A DNA stretch of 64,000 bases from Streptomyces sp. cg36 (GTDB lineage Bacteria > Actinomycetota > Actinomycetes > Streptomycetales > Streptomycetaceae). The stretch lies in assembly GCF_041080675.1 (NCBI RefSeq), contig NZ_CP163520.1, forward strand, positions 7,035,501 through 7,099,500, read 5' to 3'. The notes beneath the pieces were generated by a model that saw nothing but the letters and a program-made list of their open reading frames with translations, ran no database searches and was not told the DNA's origin. The position numbers and the translations under genes were made by a program. Every line of letters begins with the position of its first letter. Position 1 is the first letter of the stretch. Positions 25,893 through 36,718 of the stretch are shown piece by piece.

Positions 25893-26510
25893 GTGACCGT
25901 GATCAGAGGAACGGGGCGACGCCGTGGGGCGCTCTTAGCGGCAGCCGCGGCGGGGCTCGTCGGAGTCGGCCTCACCGCCGCGCCCGCGCAGGCGCACAAC
26001 CCGGTCTGGAAAGTGACCTGCGATCAGGTCACTGTCGACCTGACCAGGTATTCCGACGAGGCCGTCAATACCGTGACCATCAAGGCGGACGGCAAGGACC
26101 TGCTTCCCGCCGAGCAGTTCAAGGGCGAATTCCACAAGAAGATCAAGCTCCCCGCCCACGACAAGGCGCTCACCCTGCGCCTCGTGGTGAAGGCGGGCGA
26201 CGGCGACCAGTACTCGCGCGACGAGACCAGGACGGCCCCGGTGTGCGACACCGCGCCGCCCACCAAGCCGTCGCCGAAGCCGTCACCGCCCGCCAAGCCG
26301 AAGCCCACCCCCTCGGCCCGGCCCGGCGGCCCCGCACCGGCCCCCAGCACGTCCGCGCCCGCCGCGCCCGCGCCGCAGCCGAGCGCCGACCTGGCGGAGA
26401 CCGGCTCGTCGAACTCGACCCCGCTGGTCGCCGGAATGGGCGGCGGGGTGCTCGTCGCGGGCACCGGGATCGTCTGGGCCGCGCGCCGCCGCCGTACGGC
26501 CCGGCACTGA
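25893..26510 (+). CDS. LAETG-anchored cell-wall surface protein
   Basis: 205 residues from GTG 25893 with GGAGGA upstream; an in-frame ATG at 25755 has no ribosome site. Signal peptide ends AQAH at about 38. A beta-rich domain with two cysteines follows (VTCDQVTVDLTRY to TAPVCD), then a Pro/Lys spacer (KPSPKPSPPAKPKP), then LAETG, a hydrophobic helix and RRRRTARH. LAXTG is the signal of class E sortases in Streptomyces, so the protein should end up linked to peptidoglycan. Function unknown. Confidence 0.88.
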   Translation: MTVIRGTGRRRGALLAAAAAGLVGVGLTAAPAQAHNPVWKVTCDQVTVDLTRYSDEAVNTVTIKADGKDLLPAEQFKGEFHKKIKLPAHDKALTLRLVVKAGDGDQYSRDETRTAPVCDTAPPTKPSPKPSPPAKPKPTPSARPGGPAPAPSTSAPAAPAPQPSADLAETGSSNSTPLVAGMGGGVLVAGTGIVWAARRRRTARH

Positions 26511-26541
26511 GGGCCCGGCGTCCGACGCCGCCCCGCGGTGG

Positions 26542-26574
26542 CCGCGCCGGTGACCCGCGAGGGCGCCGGCGCGG
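26542..26574. terminator. possible bidirectional terminator
   Basis: CCGCGCCGG (26542-26550) pairs exactly with CCGGCGCGG (26566-26574) around a 15-nt loop, between the convergent LAETG gene and ROK regulator. Stem is short and the area is GC-rich, so chance pairing is possible. Confidence 0.45.
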
Positions 26575-26580
26575 TGCCGG

Positions 26581-27969
26581 TCAGCGGACGGCGGGCTCTT
26601 TGACCGGGGCCCGGTGGCCGCCCCGGGCGAAGAAGTCGGCCAGCGGCAGGGTCGCCGCACCGACGGTCACCGCGTCCGGGCCGAGCCGCCCCAGCTCGAT
26701 GGTGACCCGCTCGGCGAGATGCCGCAGCGCGTACGCGCGGGCGTGCGCGCGCACCGACTCCAGCATGTGCGGCCCGAGTTGGAGCCCGGCCCAGCCGCCG
26801 ATGAGGATGCGTTCGGGGCCGTAGAGGTTGATCAGGTCGGAGAGCCCGGCGCCGACGTACTCGGCGGTCTCGTCCAGGACGGCCCGCGCTATGACGTCGG
26901 CGGTCTCCACCGCGCCGTCCCCCGAAACCCCGCTCGGCTCCCCGGTCTTCGTCTCTCCGGCCGTCCCTTTCGGGCCGGTGTCCCTCCCCGAGCCCTTCGG
27001 CTCCCCGCGCTTCGGCCCCGTGCCGCCGCCGCCCGCCCGCCGTGCCGCCGCCGCCAGCGCCGACACCGCGTCCTCCTCCGCGAGGTCCTCGGGCAGGGCG
27101 GCGCCCGCCTGGCGCCAGCGGGCGATCACCGCCCCGGCGCCCGCGTACGCCTCCAGACAGCCGCGCGCCCCGCACCGGCAGCGCCGGCCGCGCACCTGCA
27201 CGGTGGTGTGGCCCCACTCGGCGGCGCTGCCGTGGGCGCCCCCGTGGATCTGCCCGCCGGAGACGACGCAGGCGCCGATGCCCGAGCCGAAGAGCACGAT
27301 CACCGCGTTCCCGGCCCCGCGTCCGCCGCCGAACCACATCTCGGCCTGGCCGAGCGTCTTGGCTCCGTTCTCGACGAACAGCGGTATGTGCGAGGGGAGT
27401 TCGGCGGCGAGGGCGGTGCGCAGCAGGGCCTCCAGCGGGACCGCGTCCCAGTCGACCGTCTGCCCGTGCACCACCGCGCCCGTGGCCGGGGCGCGGTCCA
27501 CGACACCGGGCACGCCGACGCCGATGCCCAGCAGCCGTCCGGCCGGGAGGTGGGCGCGGCGCAGCACGGCGGCGACGCCGTCGCGGATGAGGCCGACGAT
27601 CCGGGACGCCTCGCAGCCGTCCATCGCCAGCGGGAGTTCCACGCGGGTGAGTTCGCCCATCATCAGGTCGAAGAGCCCGACGCGGACCCGGGTCTCGCCC
27701 ACGTCCACACCGATCAAGTGGCCGCTGCCGGGGGCGATCCGGACCAGGGTGCGCGGGCGGCCCCCGTCGGAGTCGACGACCCCGGCGTCCTCCAGCAGGC
27801 CGTCGGCGGCGAGCTCGGCGACCACGTTGCTGACGGAACCCGAACTCAACCCCGTTGCCGGGCCCAGGGCCTGACGACTCATCGGACCCCCGAAATACAA
27901 CCGTCGCAACACCGCGGTCCGGTTGTCCCTGCGCAGGTCACGGACGGTTCGACTGTTCGGCATGGCCAT
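26581..27969 (-). CDS. ROK-family transcriptional regulator with a low-complexity insert
   Basis: 462 residues from ATG 27969, with AAGGAGG upstream. N-terminal winged helix-turn-helix (MSRQALGPATGLSSGSVSNV), then the ROK sugar-binding domain (LIGVDVGETRVRVGLF, GVGVPGVVD) and the zinc motif CRCGARGCLE. It likely represses a sugar gene set until the sugar binds. Unusual: about 50 residues rich in Gly, Lys, Thr, Glu and Pro (GPKRGEPKGSGRDTGPKG) interrupt the C-terminal domain after AALAAAARRAGG. The reading frame is maintained through it. The target is unknown; it is divergent from no transporter gene here. Confidence 0.88.
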   Translation of the reverse strand: MAMPNSRTVRDLRRDNRTAVLRRLYFGGPMSRQALGPATGLSSGSVSNVVAELAADGLLEDAGVVDSDGGRPRTLVRIAPGSGHLIGVDVGETRVRVGLFDLMMGELTRVELPLAMDGCEASRIVGLIRDGVAAVLRRAHLPAGRLLGIGVGVPGVVDRAPATGAVVHGQTVDWDAVPLEALLRTALAAELPSHIPLFVENGAKTLGQAEMWFGGGRGAGNAVIVLFGSGIGACVVSGGQIHGGAHGSAAEWGHTTVQVRGRRCRCGARGCLEAYAGAGAVIARWRQAGAALPEDLAEEDAVSALAAAARRAGGGGTGPKRGEPKGSGRDTGPKGTAGETKTGEPSGVSGDGAVETADVIARAVLDETAEYVGAGLSDLINLYGPERILIGGWAGLQLGPHMLESVRAHARAYALRHLAERVTIELGRLGPDAVTVGAATLPLADFFARGGHRAPVKEPAVR

Positions 27970-28146
27970 GTGGCTCCTCCTTGGAGGCAACATACCTCCG
28001 TACGAGACCTTGACGCGACCTTCTCTCAAGACTTAACTCATGCCTTAAATTAAGAGGGTTGGTCCGTATGGAGGTTGAACCGGGGAGTCCGGAAATCCGG
28101 AGGGAGGCGAGGGGCCGAGTCCTCTAGCGCGGGGCGAGGGCCGGCG

Positions 28147-28620
28147 TCAGGCCCGGTCGCGCAGGTGCTCGGCGAGCCGGTCCAGGAAGACCCGCTGGCC
28201 CGCCACCAGCCGCTCGGCCGCCTCCTCGGGCGCGAGCCAGGCGAAGCGGTCGAGTTCGGGGAACTCCCGGAGCGTGCCGGAGCCCCGGGGCCACTCCATG
28301 GTGAAGGTGCCGGGCACGGCCGCGGTGATGTCGAGGTCGGCCTCGACCGCCCAGACGGTCACCACCTTGCCGTTCGCCTGCCGGGCCTCGCCGAGCGGCA
28401 CCGGTGTGCCCTCGGGGGCGGGCAGCCCGAGCTCCTCCTCGAACTCGCGCAGCGCGGCTGCGCGGGGCGCCTCGTCCGGTCCGTACTCGCCCTTGGGGAT
28501 CGACCAGGCCGCGGCGTCGCGTCCGGCCCAGAACGGGCCGCCCATGTGGCCGATCAGGACCTCGATGCCGTCCCCCGCCCGGCGGTGGAGCAGGAGGCCC
28601 GCGCTGCGTTTGGCGACCAT
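28147..28620 (-). CDS. Nudix hydrolase
   Basis: 157 residues from ATG 28620. The Nudix box GEYGPDEAPRAAALREFEEE fits Gx5Ex7REUxEExGU, so it should hydrolyse a nucleoside-diphosphate-linked or related substrate with Mg. The start VAKRSAGLLLHRR and the IGHMGGPFWAG segment are those of the diadenosine-polyphosphate-like subgroup. The frame is open far upstream, but codons there are in antisense to the gene at 28747. Stand-alone. Confidence 0.88.
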   Translation of the reverse strand: MVAKRSAGLLLHRRAGDGIEVLIGHMGGPFWAGRDAAAWSIPKGEYGPDEAPRAAALREFEEELGLPAPEGTPVPLGEARQANGKVVTVWAVEADLDITAAVPGTFTMEWPRGSGTLREFPELDRFAWLAPEEAAERLVAGQRVFLDRLAEHLRDRA

Positions 28621-28746
28621 GGCCCCAGTGTCGCCGGTGATTGGCCGACGGGCGATCGGGTTATAGCAGAAAGGAGTCCGATATCTCACTATTTCGGGCA
28701 TGTGTCCGTCGTCCGTCCGGAATCCCGTCACCGAGAGGGAGCGCCC

Positions 28747-29913
28747 ATGACCCGCCGTCTGCTGCCGTGGAAGCACCGCCGCGATCTGACCCCGCCGCAG
28801 CGGCGCAGGCGCCGGATCGCCGTCCGCTCCGCGCTGGCGGCCGGGGTGCTCGGCGTCGGCGCGGTGGGCTGGTCGGTGGGGGAGGCGCTCACCTATCCGG
28901 GTGACGACAGCACCGCGGCCCGGCTGGCCGGCTGGGCCCGCGAGCACGACCTCGGACCCGTCGTCGACAAGCTGGAGAACCTCCAGTACGCGATGGATCC
29001 GCCCAAGGTCGGCGGCGCGCTGCCGAAGGAGGCGCTGGCCCGGATGCGCGGGCCCGCCGTCGCGGCGCCCACCGGCGCCCGTACGGACCTTCCGCTGCGC
29101 GCCCCGATGCGGCCCCTGGTCACGCCCGCGCTGCCGGGCGAGGGCGTGTGGCGGGCGCTGGCCACGGCCCACGGCCGCCCCGTCGTGCAGGGCACCTACG
29201 TACGGCCCGACGCCGACCACACCTCCTACGAGGCGGCCGTCGCCTGGATCAGCGCCGAGCGGGCCCGGTTCCAGCTGCACCCGGGGCTGCGCGAGCCGGG
29301 CGGCGAGTTCTCCGTGCCGCCGAGCATCCCCAAGGGGCGGCGCACCGGTCTGGTGGCCTCCTGGAACGGCGGCTTCAAGATCACCGACGGCGGCTCGCGG
29401 GGCGGCTTCTACCTCGACGGCCGATCCGCGGGCGAACTGCGCGACGGCGCCGCCTCCGAGGTCTTCTACCGCGACGGCTCGATCAGGATCGGGGTGTGGG
29501 GCCGCGACGTGCGGATGACCCCCGAGGTGGTCGGGGTGCGCCAGTGCCTGGAACTCATGGTCGACGGCGGCCGGGTGGTGCCCGCCATCGACGACGACGC
29601 CAAGTGGGGCGCCACCGACCAGAGCAGGATGTACGTGGCCCGCTCCGGCGTCGGTGTCACCGCCCGGGGCGATGTCGTCATGGTCGTCGGCCAGGCGCTG
29701 TCGGCCCGGACGCTCGCCGAGCTGATGCAGCGCGCGGGCGCGGTGCGGGCCATGCCGCTGGACATGAACCGCGCCTGGCCCTCCTTCATGAGCTACGACG
29801 GCTCCCGCACTCCGGACGACCCGGTCCCCACCAACATCCTCGACTTCGAGAACCCGCCGGAGCGCTACTACAACCAGGCCACCCGCGACTTCGTCGCCGT
29901 CTACGCCCGCTGA
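28747..29913 (+). CDS. membrane-anchored phosphodiester glycosidase-like (NAGPA/DUF2233) protein
   Basis: 388 residues from ATG 28747 (GAGAGGGAG upstream). Basic N-terminus, then a single membrane segment at about 24-45 (IAVRSALAAGVLGVGAVGW). The extracellular part contains LVASWNGGFKITDG, GGFYLDG and MPLDMNRAWPSFMSY, which follow the NAGPA/DUF2233 plan although the usual LDGGGS is replaced by LDMNRAW. The second NAGPA-like gene of the window after 1561. Substrate unknown; the altered motif makes activity uncertain. Confidence 0.7.
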   Translation: MTRRLLPWKHRRDLTPPQRRRRRIAVRSALAAGVLGVGAVGWSVGEALTYPGDDSTAARLAGWAREHDLGPVVDKLENLQYAMDPPKVGGALPKEALARMRGPAVAAPTGARTDLPLRAPMRPLVTPALPGEGVWRALATAHGRPVVQGTYVRPDADHTSYEAAVAWISAERARFQLHPGLREPGGEFSVPPSIPKGRRTGLVASWNGGFKITDGGSRGGFYLDGRSAGELRDGAASEVFYRDGSIRIGVWGRDVRMTPEVVGVRQCLELMVDGGRVVPAIDDDAKWGATDQSRMYVARSGVGVTARGDVVMVVGQALSARTLAELMQRAGAVRAMPLDMNRAWPSFMSYDGSRTPDDPVPTNILDFENPPERYYNQATRDFVAVYAR

Positions 29914-29998
29914 GAGCCCGCCTCCGGGCGCGCCCGCCCACGGCTCGTGAACGCGCCCGGCGCACCCCGCGCCCCGGGCGGGATCCGAGAGACGCGCC

Positions 29999-30784
29999 CT
30001 ACGGCTCGTACACGTAGGGCGTGGTCGTGCTCAGCCGGGTGAAGCCCAGGCGCTGGAGGATCGGGCGGCTGTCGTCCATGGCGTCGACCATCAGGAAGCG
30101 GTAGCCGCGCTCGACGGCGACCCGGGCGCGGTAGGAGACCAGCGCCCGGTAGATGCCCTTGCCGCGCCACGCCTCGGCGGTGCCGCCGCCCCAGAGCCCG
30201 GCGAAGTCGGTGCCGGGGACGAAGTCGATCCGGGCCGCCGAGACCGGCACCCCGTCGGCCATCGCCAGGACCGCCACCAGCGTCTCCGGTGCCTCGGCGA
30301 GCTGGAGCTCAAGGCGCCGGGCGAGCAGGGACGAGTCCGTGCCGAACGCCGCCGTGTGGACGGCCGCCAGCAGGCCGATCCCGGCCTCGTCGGTCACCCG
30401 CACCAGCTCGACGCCCTCCGGCAGCGCCACCTCGGCCGTCTGGTCCGCGGCCCGCGCGACCATCAGCGCCTCGGCGGGCTCTGCCGTGAAGCCGGCCGCG
30501 CGCAGCCGTTCCTCCAGGTCGCCCGGGGTGTCGTGCGCGTAGTGCTTCCACTCGAAGGGGCGGCCGGCCGCCGTGAAGTACCGCACCTGCTCGGCGATCT
30601 CGCGGTCGGCGTCCGACGCGTCGAGGTCCGACCAGAGCACACCGTTCCAGGCGGGATCGGGTCCGCAGTGGCGGACCACCGCGCCCACCCGCTCCATCCG
30701 TGCGCCGGGGCCGTCCGGTGGCGCGTCCCTGCGCATCTGCCGGTCGAACAGGGCCCGTACTTCCGCTGCTTCCGCGTTGTCCAT
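29999..30784 (-). CDS. GNAT-family N-acetyltransferase
   Basis: 261 residues. GNAT fold in the second half: AVLAMADGVPVSAARIDFVPG, the acetyl-CoA loop WRGKGIYRALV, and RPILQRLGFTRLSTTTPYVYEP at the C-terminus. The N-terminal 120 residues resemble a degenerate second GNAT unit. Stand-alone, substrate unknown. Confidence 0.85.
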   Translation of the reverse strand: MDNAEAAEVRALFDRQMRRDAPPDGPGARMERVGAVVRHCGPDPAWNGVLWSDLDASDADREIAEQVRYFTAAGRPFEWKHYAHDTPGDLEERLRAAGFTAEPAEALMVARAADQTAEVALPEGVELVRVTDEAGIGLLAAVHTAAFGTDSSLLARRLELQLAEAPETLVAVLAMADGVPVSAARIDFVPGTDFAGLWGGGTAEAWRGKGIYRALVSYRARVAVERGYRFLMVDAMDDSRPILQRLGFTRLSTTTPYVYEP

Positions 30785-30928
30785 GCGCCCACTTCAACAT
30801 CGGCCCCGCGCAGTGACAAACGATTTTGGGCGGGCCCGGAAGGAGCGGGTCCAGGTACAACTTCTGCGGTAGTCCGTGCACCGCAACTGGTTGACGCCGT
30901 GCGTCTGACCTGCATTTAAGCTGCGGTC

Positions 30929-32059
30929 ATGCGGATCCGCCCAGTCGCCGCCGATGTCCTCATCGCGCTGGCTCAGACGTGTGTCGCCGTGCTGCTGGGA
31001 CGGGAGGCGTCCAGCCAGGGGCAGCCCCCGCTCGACCTCGCCGGATACGCCCTCGCCGTGATCATCAACATGGCGTGCGCGTTCCGCTCCAAGGCGCCGG
31101 TCGGCATCTGCCTCTTCGTGGCCGCCACCTGGACGCTCTACATCGCACTGGGCAACTGGCCGGTCGTGGGCTCCTACGGGGCGATGATCGCGGGGTACAC
31201 GGTCGCCGCCACCCGCCCCGCCCGGACCTCGGCCGCCTGCAGCGCCCTGCTCGGCCTCGTCTGGCTCTTCGCGGGCCTGCGCATGGAGAGCGACGCGATG
31301 CCGTCCGTGGTGGTGCAGGCGATCGCCGTCCCGGCGGTGATCTGGCGGTTCGGCCGGGTCGCCCGCCGCTCCAGCAAGCTCGCCGAGCAGCTCGCCCGGG
31401 AACAGGAGGCCCGCGCCAGGCGGGAGGTGGCCGAGGAGCGCGGCCGGATCGCCCGCGAACTGCACGACATCATCGCCCATCACATGTCGGTGATATCCGT
31501 CCAGTCGGGCCTGGCGCGGTTCGTCTTCGAGTCCGACCCGCCCACCGCGCGCGGGGCGTTGGGCACGATCTCGGCCACCAGCCAGGAGGCGCTGGAGGAG
31601 CTGCGGCGGATGCTGCACGTGCTGCGCGCCGAGGAGCTCGACGGCGAGCCGTCGGCCCCGATGCCGGGGCTCGCGCGCCTGGCCGACATGGTGGAGCGGC
31701 TGCGCGCCGGGGGGCTGCCGGTCGAGCTGAGGGTGGCGGGGACGGCCCGGCCGCTGGCCCCGGGCGTCGACCTGTGCGCGTACCGGGTGGTGCAGGAAGC
31801 GCTCACCAATGTCCTGAAACACGCGCCCGGAGCCCGGACGGCCGTGGAAGTCTGTTACGAGCCGCACCACATCGCGCTCTCCGTGGTCAACGAGGCCCAG
31901 GGAGCGGATCCGGCCAGAAACCGGTCGGGTGGTGGACACGGGTTGATCGGAATGCGCGAGCGGGCCAAGCTCTACGGCGGCACGATCGCCACCGGCCCGA
32001 GGAGCGGGGGAGGCTTCGAGGTCCGGCTGCTCCTGCCGACCTCGGCGCAGCCCGTCTGA
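30929..32059 (+). CDS. NarL-type sensor histidine kinase
   Basis: 376 residues. Four to five hydrophobic segments in residues 8-140 form the membrane sensor; a coiled segment (RRSSKLAEQLAREQEARARR) links to HisKA_3 with phosphoacceptor H179 in RIARELHDIIAHHMS. The ATPase domain follows, with VVQEALTNVLKHAPG and GGGHGLIGMRERAKLYGG. It phosphorylates the response regulator that starts 36 bp downstream. The stimulus is unknown. Confidence 0.92.
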   Translation: MRIRPVAADVLIALAQTCVAVLLGREASSQGQPPLDLAGYALAVIINMACAFRSKAPVGICLFVAATWTLYIALGNWPVVGSYGAMIAGYTVAATRPARTSAACSALLGLVWLFAGLRMESDAMPSVVVQAIAVPAVIWRFGRVARRSSKLAEQLAREQEARARREVAEERGRIARELHDIIAHHMSVISVQSGLARFVFESDPPTARGALGTISATSQEALEELRRMLHVLRAEELDGEPSAPMPGLARLADMVERLRAGGLPVELRVAGTARPLAPGVDLCAYRVVQEALTNVLKHAPGARTAVEVCYEPHHIALSVVNEAQGADPARNRSGGGHGLIGMRERAKLYGGTIATGPRSGGGFEVRLLLPTSAQPV

Positions 32060-32095
32060 CGCGGGCCGTACGACACAGGGGGAAGACGCGCTGCC

Positions 32096-32773
32096 ATGAC
32101 CAGGGCACTCGTGGTCGACGACCAGTTCCTCGTCCGGGCCGGTCTGGTCGCGCTGCTCAGAGCGGCGGGCATCGACGTCGTCGGTGAGGCCGGTGACGGC
32201 GAGGAGGCCGTGGCCCAGGCGGCGGCGACCCGCCCCGATGTGATCCTGATGGACATCCGGATGCCGGGCATGAGCGGCATCGCGGCCACCGAACGGATCC
32301 TCGCCGACGCCGAGGACCCGGCGCCGCGCATCCTCATCCTCACCACGTTCGACCTCGACGAGTACGTGTACTCGGCGCTGCGGGCCGGTGCCTCGGGGTT
32401 CCTCCTCAAGGACTCGGGGCCCGAGCGGCTGCTCAACGCGGTGGCGGCGGTCGGCGGCGGCGACACCCTCTTCGCGCCGAGCGTCACCCGTCGGCTGGTG
32501 GAGGCGTTCGCCCGCCCCGCCGAGCACGCCCCGAGGCTCACCTCGGACCTGTCGGCGCTGACGGCCCGCGAGACCGAGGTCCTCAGACTCACCGCACGCG
32601 GTCTGTCGAACCTGGAGATCTCCGACCACCTCTTCATCAGCGAGGCGACGGTCAAGACGCATCTGAACCGGGCGATGAGCAAACTCGACCTGGCCAGCCG
32701 CGCCCAGGCGGTGGTGCTCGCGTACGAGTCCGGGCTGGTCACACCGGGCGGCGGGCGCCGGGCGGGCTGCTGA
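32096..32773 (+). CDS. LuxR/NarL-family response regulator
   Basis: 225 residues. Receiver domain with acidic VVDDQ, phosphoacceptor D53 in LMDIRMPGMSG and lysine in GFLLKDSGP. The C-terminal LuxR helix-turn-helix is TARETEVLRLTARGLSNLEI with SEATVKTHLNRAMSKL. Forms a two-component pair with the kinase just upstream. No obvious target gene adjoins. Confidence 0.93.
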   Translation: MTRALVVDDQFLVRAGLVALLRAAGIDVVGEAGDGEEAVAQAAATRPDVILMDIRMPGMSGIAATERILADAEDPAPRILILTTFDLDEYVYSALRAGASGFLLKDSGPERLLNAVAAVGGGDTLFAPSVTRRLVEAFARPAEHAPRLTSDLSALTARETEVLRLTARGLSNLEISDHLFISEATVKTHLNRAMSKLDLASRAQAVVLAYESGLVTPGGGRRAGC

Positions 32774-32820
32774 GCCCCGCTCGCGCGGGACCGGTGGGCC
32801 ACCGGCCCGCCGGACGGGCT

Positions 32821-33372
32821 CTAGGCAACCGCTCCCGTGGCCGCCCCGGCGGCGTGCAGGGCCAGGTGCCAGGGATAGCCCCCGGGGTGCTCCTGGCCGG
32901 GCTCGCCGGGTACGAATCCGCCCTCGCCGTAGAGCACGTTCACCCCGGCTCCCCGCAGGGTCTCGATCGAGCGCTCGAAGGCGGGGTGCTGGACGAAGGC
33001 GCCGCTGAGGCAGGGCATCGCCACCGTCGGGACCGCCCTGCCGATCGCCTCCGCCGCCACGCCCACCACGAAGCTGCCGGTGAGGCCGAGCGCCCAGGCG
33101 TTGAGCGAGTGGAAGGTGACCGGCGCGAAGAGGACCGCGTCCGCCGGGGGCCACACCTCCGGCTCGCCGGGCCGCGCGTAGTCGTAGCGGACCGGATGGC
33201 CGGTGAGCACGGCGAGCCCGTCCAGGCTCTCCGCCAGCCAGCGCGCCGCGCTCGGCGTCAGCCCCAGACAGACGTCCCAGCCGTCCGCCTGGGCCTCCTC
33301 GATGACACGGGCGACGTCGAAGACCGGCGGTGCGGCCGAACAGAACAGGTAGAGCGTACGAGGCGTCGTCAT
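32821..33372 (-). CDS. flavoprotein (HFCD family)
   Basis: 183 residues from ATG 33372. The Rossmann-like flavoprotein fold of the phosphopantothenoylcysteine-decarboxylase type is visible as LYLFCSAAPPVFDVARVIEEA, then PADAVLFAPVTFHSLNAWALG and PTVAMPCLSGAFVQHPAF. Family members bind FMN and decarboxylate or oxidise thiol substrates. It lies 62 bp behind the MarR gene and is probably co-transcribed with it. Confidence 0.8.
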   Translation of the reverse strand: MTTPRTLYLFCSAAPPVFDVARVIEEAQADGWDVCLGLTPSAARWLAESLDGLAVLTGHPVRYDYARPGEPEVWPPADAVLFAPVTFHSLNAWALGLTGSFVVGVAAEAIGRAVPTVAMPCLSGAFVQHPAFERSIETLRGAGVNVLYGEGGFVPGEPGQEHPGGYPWHLALHAAGAATGAVA

Positions 33373-33434
33373 GGAGCCATCCCACCCCGGCCAGTGGATC
33401 ATGTGCAACCGCCCCCGGAGCGGGGGGAGGCCGT

Positions 33435-33860
33435 TCAGGCCGAAGTGCTGTTGTACTTCAGCAGATAGGCCGCGAACTGCTTCAGGTCCGCCGCCTCCCA
33501 CTCCGCCAGCCGCTCGTGGAAGGCGTGGCGGCGCAGGACGGCCGCCTCGGCGAGCTTCTCGGTGCCCGCGGGGGTGAGGTGCAGGAGCTGGATGCGGTGG
33601 TCGGCCGGGTCGGTGCGGCGCTCGATGAAGCCGAGCCGCTCCAGGGACGCGATCTGCCGGCTGATCGTCGACTTGTCGAGCATGTAGTACGCGGCGAGGT
33701 CGGTCGCCCGGCAGCCCTGCTGGTCCTCCAGGTGGGAGAGGAGAGTGAAGGAGACCAGCGACAGCTCCGGGTGCATCCGCGCGGCGGCGGCGCGGGCGCG
33801 GCGCGCGAACGCGGTCATCTCGCGCTGGATGGTGTCGACCGACTGGTCTCGGCTGGGCAC
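33435..33860 (-). CDS. MarR-family transcriptional regulator
   Basis: 141 residues from GTG 33860, chosen because GAGAGGA lies 6 nt upstream; an ATG at 33875 would sit on top of that site. Winged helix: LLSHLEDQQGCRATDLAAYY, then MLDKSTISRQIASLERLGFI, and the wing RRTDPADHRIQLLHLTPAG. MarR proteins bind 14-18-bp palindromes near their own promoters, here probably 33882-33896. It precedes the flavoprotein, so it may sense the same compound. Confidence 0.9.
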   Translation of the reverse strand: MPSRDQSVDTIQREMTAFARRARAAAARMHPELSLVSFTLLSHLEDQQGCRATDLAAYYMLDKSTISRQIASLERLGFIERRTDPADHRIQLLHLTPAGTEKLAEAAVLRRHAFHERLAEWEAADLKQFAAYLLKYNSTSA

Positions 33861-33881
33861 GGCGGTTCCTCTCACTGGCTA

Positions 33882-33896
33882 GTTGCATAATACAAC
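33882..33896 (-). promoter_or_regulatory. probable MarR operator
   Basis: On the minus strand GTTGTATTATGCAAC is an imperfect 15-bp palindrome (GTTG...CAAC arms) 22-36 bp upstream of the MarR start codon, in an AT-rich pocket suited to a -10 box. The TTATGCAACT part recurs upstream of the flavoenzyme at 34481. Confidence 0.6.
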
Positions 33897-33908
33897 GCCA
33901 GTGGTCCG

Positions 33909-34445
33909 CTACCGCTCCTCGGCCACCGTGTCCAGGGCCTGGGTGAGCCAGCGGATCCAGAAGGTCTCCAGCTCGATGCCGCCGCGCAGCACCAGATGGC
34001 GCAGCCGGTCCTGCTCGCTGTCCCGCTCCGGCGGGAAGTCCCGCCGCTCGATCCCCTCGTACAGCGCCAACTGGCTCTCGTGCAGGGCCAGATGGCGGCG
34101 CAGTTCGGCGTCCAGGCCGTCGGTGCCGACCACCGCCGCCGCCCGCATCCGCAGCAGCAGCGGGTCCCGCATCGGACGCGGCTGCTGCCCGGCCGCCGCC
34201 CAGGCGGCGAGCTCCTCCCGGCCCGCGGGCAGCACCTCGTACTCCTTCTTCTGGCCGCGCGCCGGAGTCTGCGACGCCAGCGCGCGGATGAATCCGGACT
34301 GCTCCAGCTTGCCCAGCTCGCGGTAGATCTGCTGGTGCGTCGCGGACCAGAAGAAGCCGAACGACTTGTCGAAGCGGCGGGTCAGCTCCAGCCCCGACGA
34401 GGGCTTTTCGAGCAGGGCGGTCAGGATCGCGTGCGGGAGTGACAT
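33909..34445 (-). CDS. PadR-family transcriptional regulator
   Basis: 178 residues. N-terminal winged helix of PadR type (SLPHAILTALLEKPSSGLELT, QIYRELGKLEQSGFIRA, wing KKEYEVLPAGREELAAW), then a helical C-terminal domain (LLLRMRAAAVVG) used for dimers. It is 35 bp behind the flavoenzyme gene in the same direction, so it probably regulates it. PadR proteins respond to phenolic acids or other aromatic or drug-like compounds in many bacteria. Confidence 0.9.
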   Translation of the reverse strand: MSLPHAILTALLEKPSSGLELTRRFDKSFGFFWSATHQQIYRELGKLEQSGFIRALASQTPARGQKKEYEVLPAGREELAAWAAAGQQPRPMRDPLLLRMRAAAVVGTDGLDAELRRHLALHESQLALYEGIERRDFPPERDSEQDRLRHLVLRGGIELETFWIRWLTQALDTVAEER

Positions 34446-34480
34446 GAGCGCATCCTAGGTTCGCCGTCCGCCGCCTCCCC

Positions 34481-36706
<2,226 letters not shown>

Positions 36707-36718
36707 TCACACCTCGTC

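Noticed and set aside
28032..28054. AT-rich CTTAA-N13-TTAAG before the ROK gene
   Set aside because: Arms are only five bases and low in information; it may be a promoter part, but I cannot support an operator.
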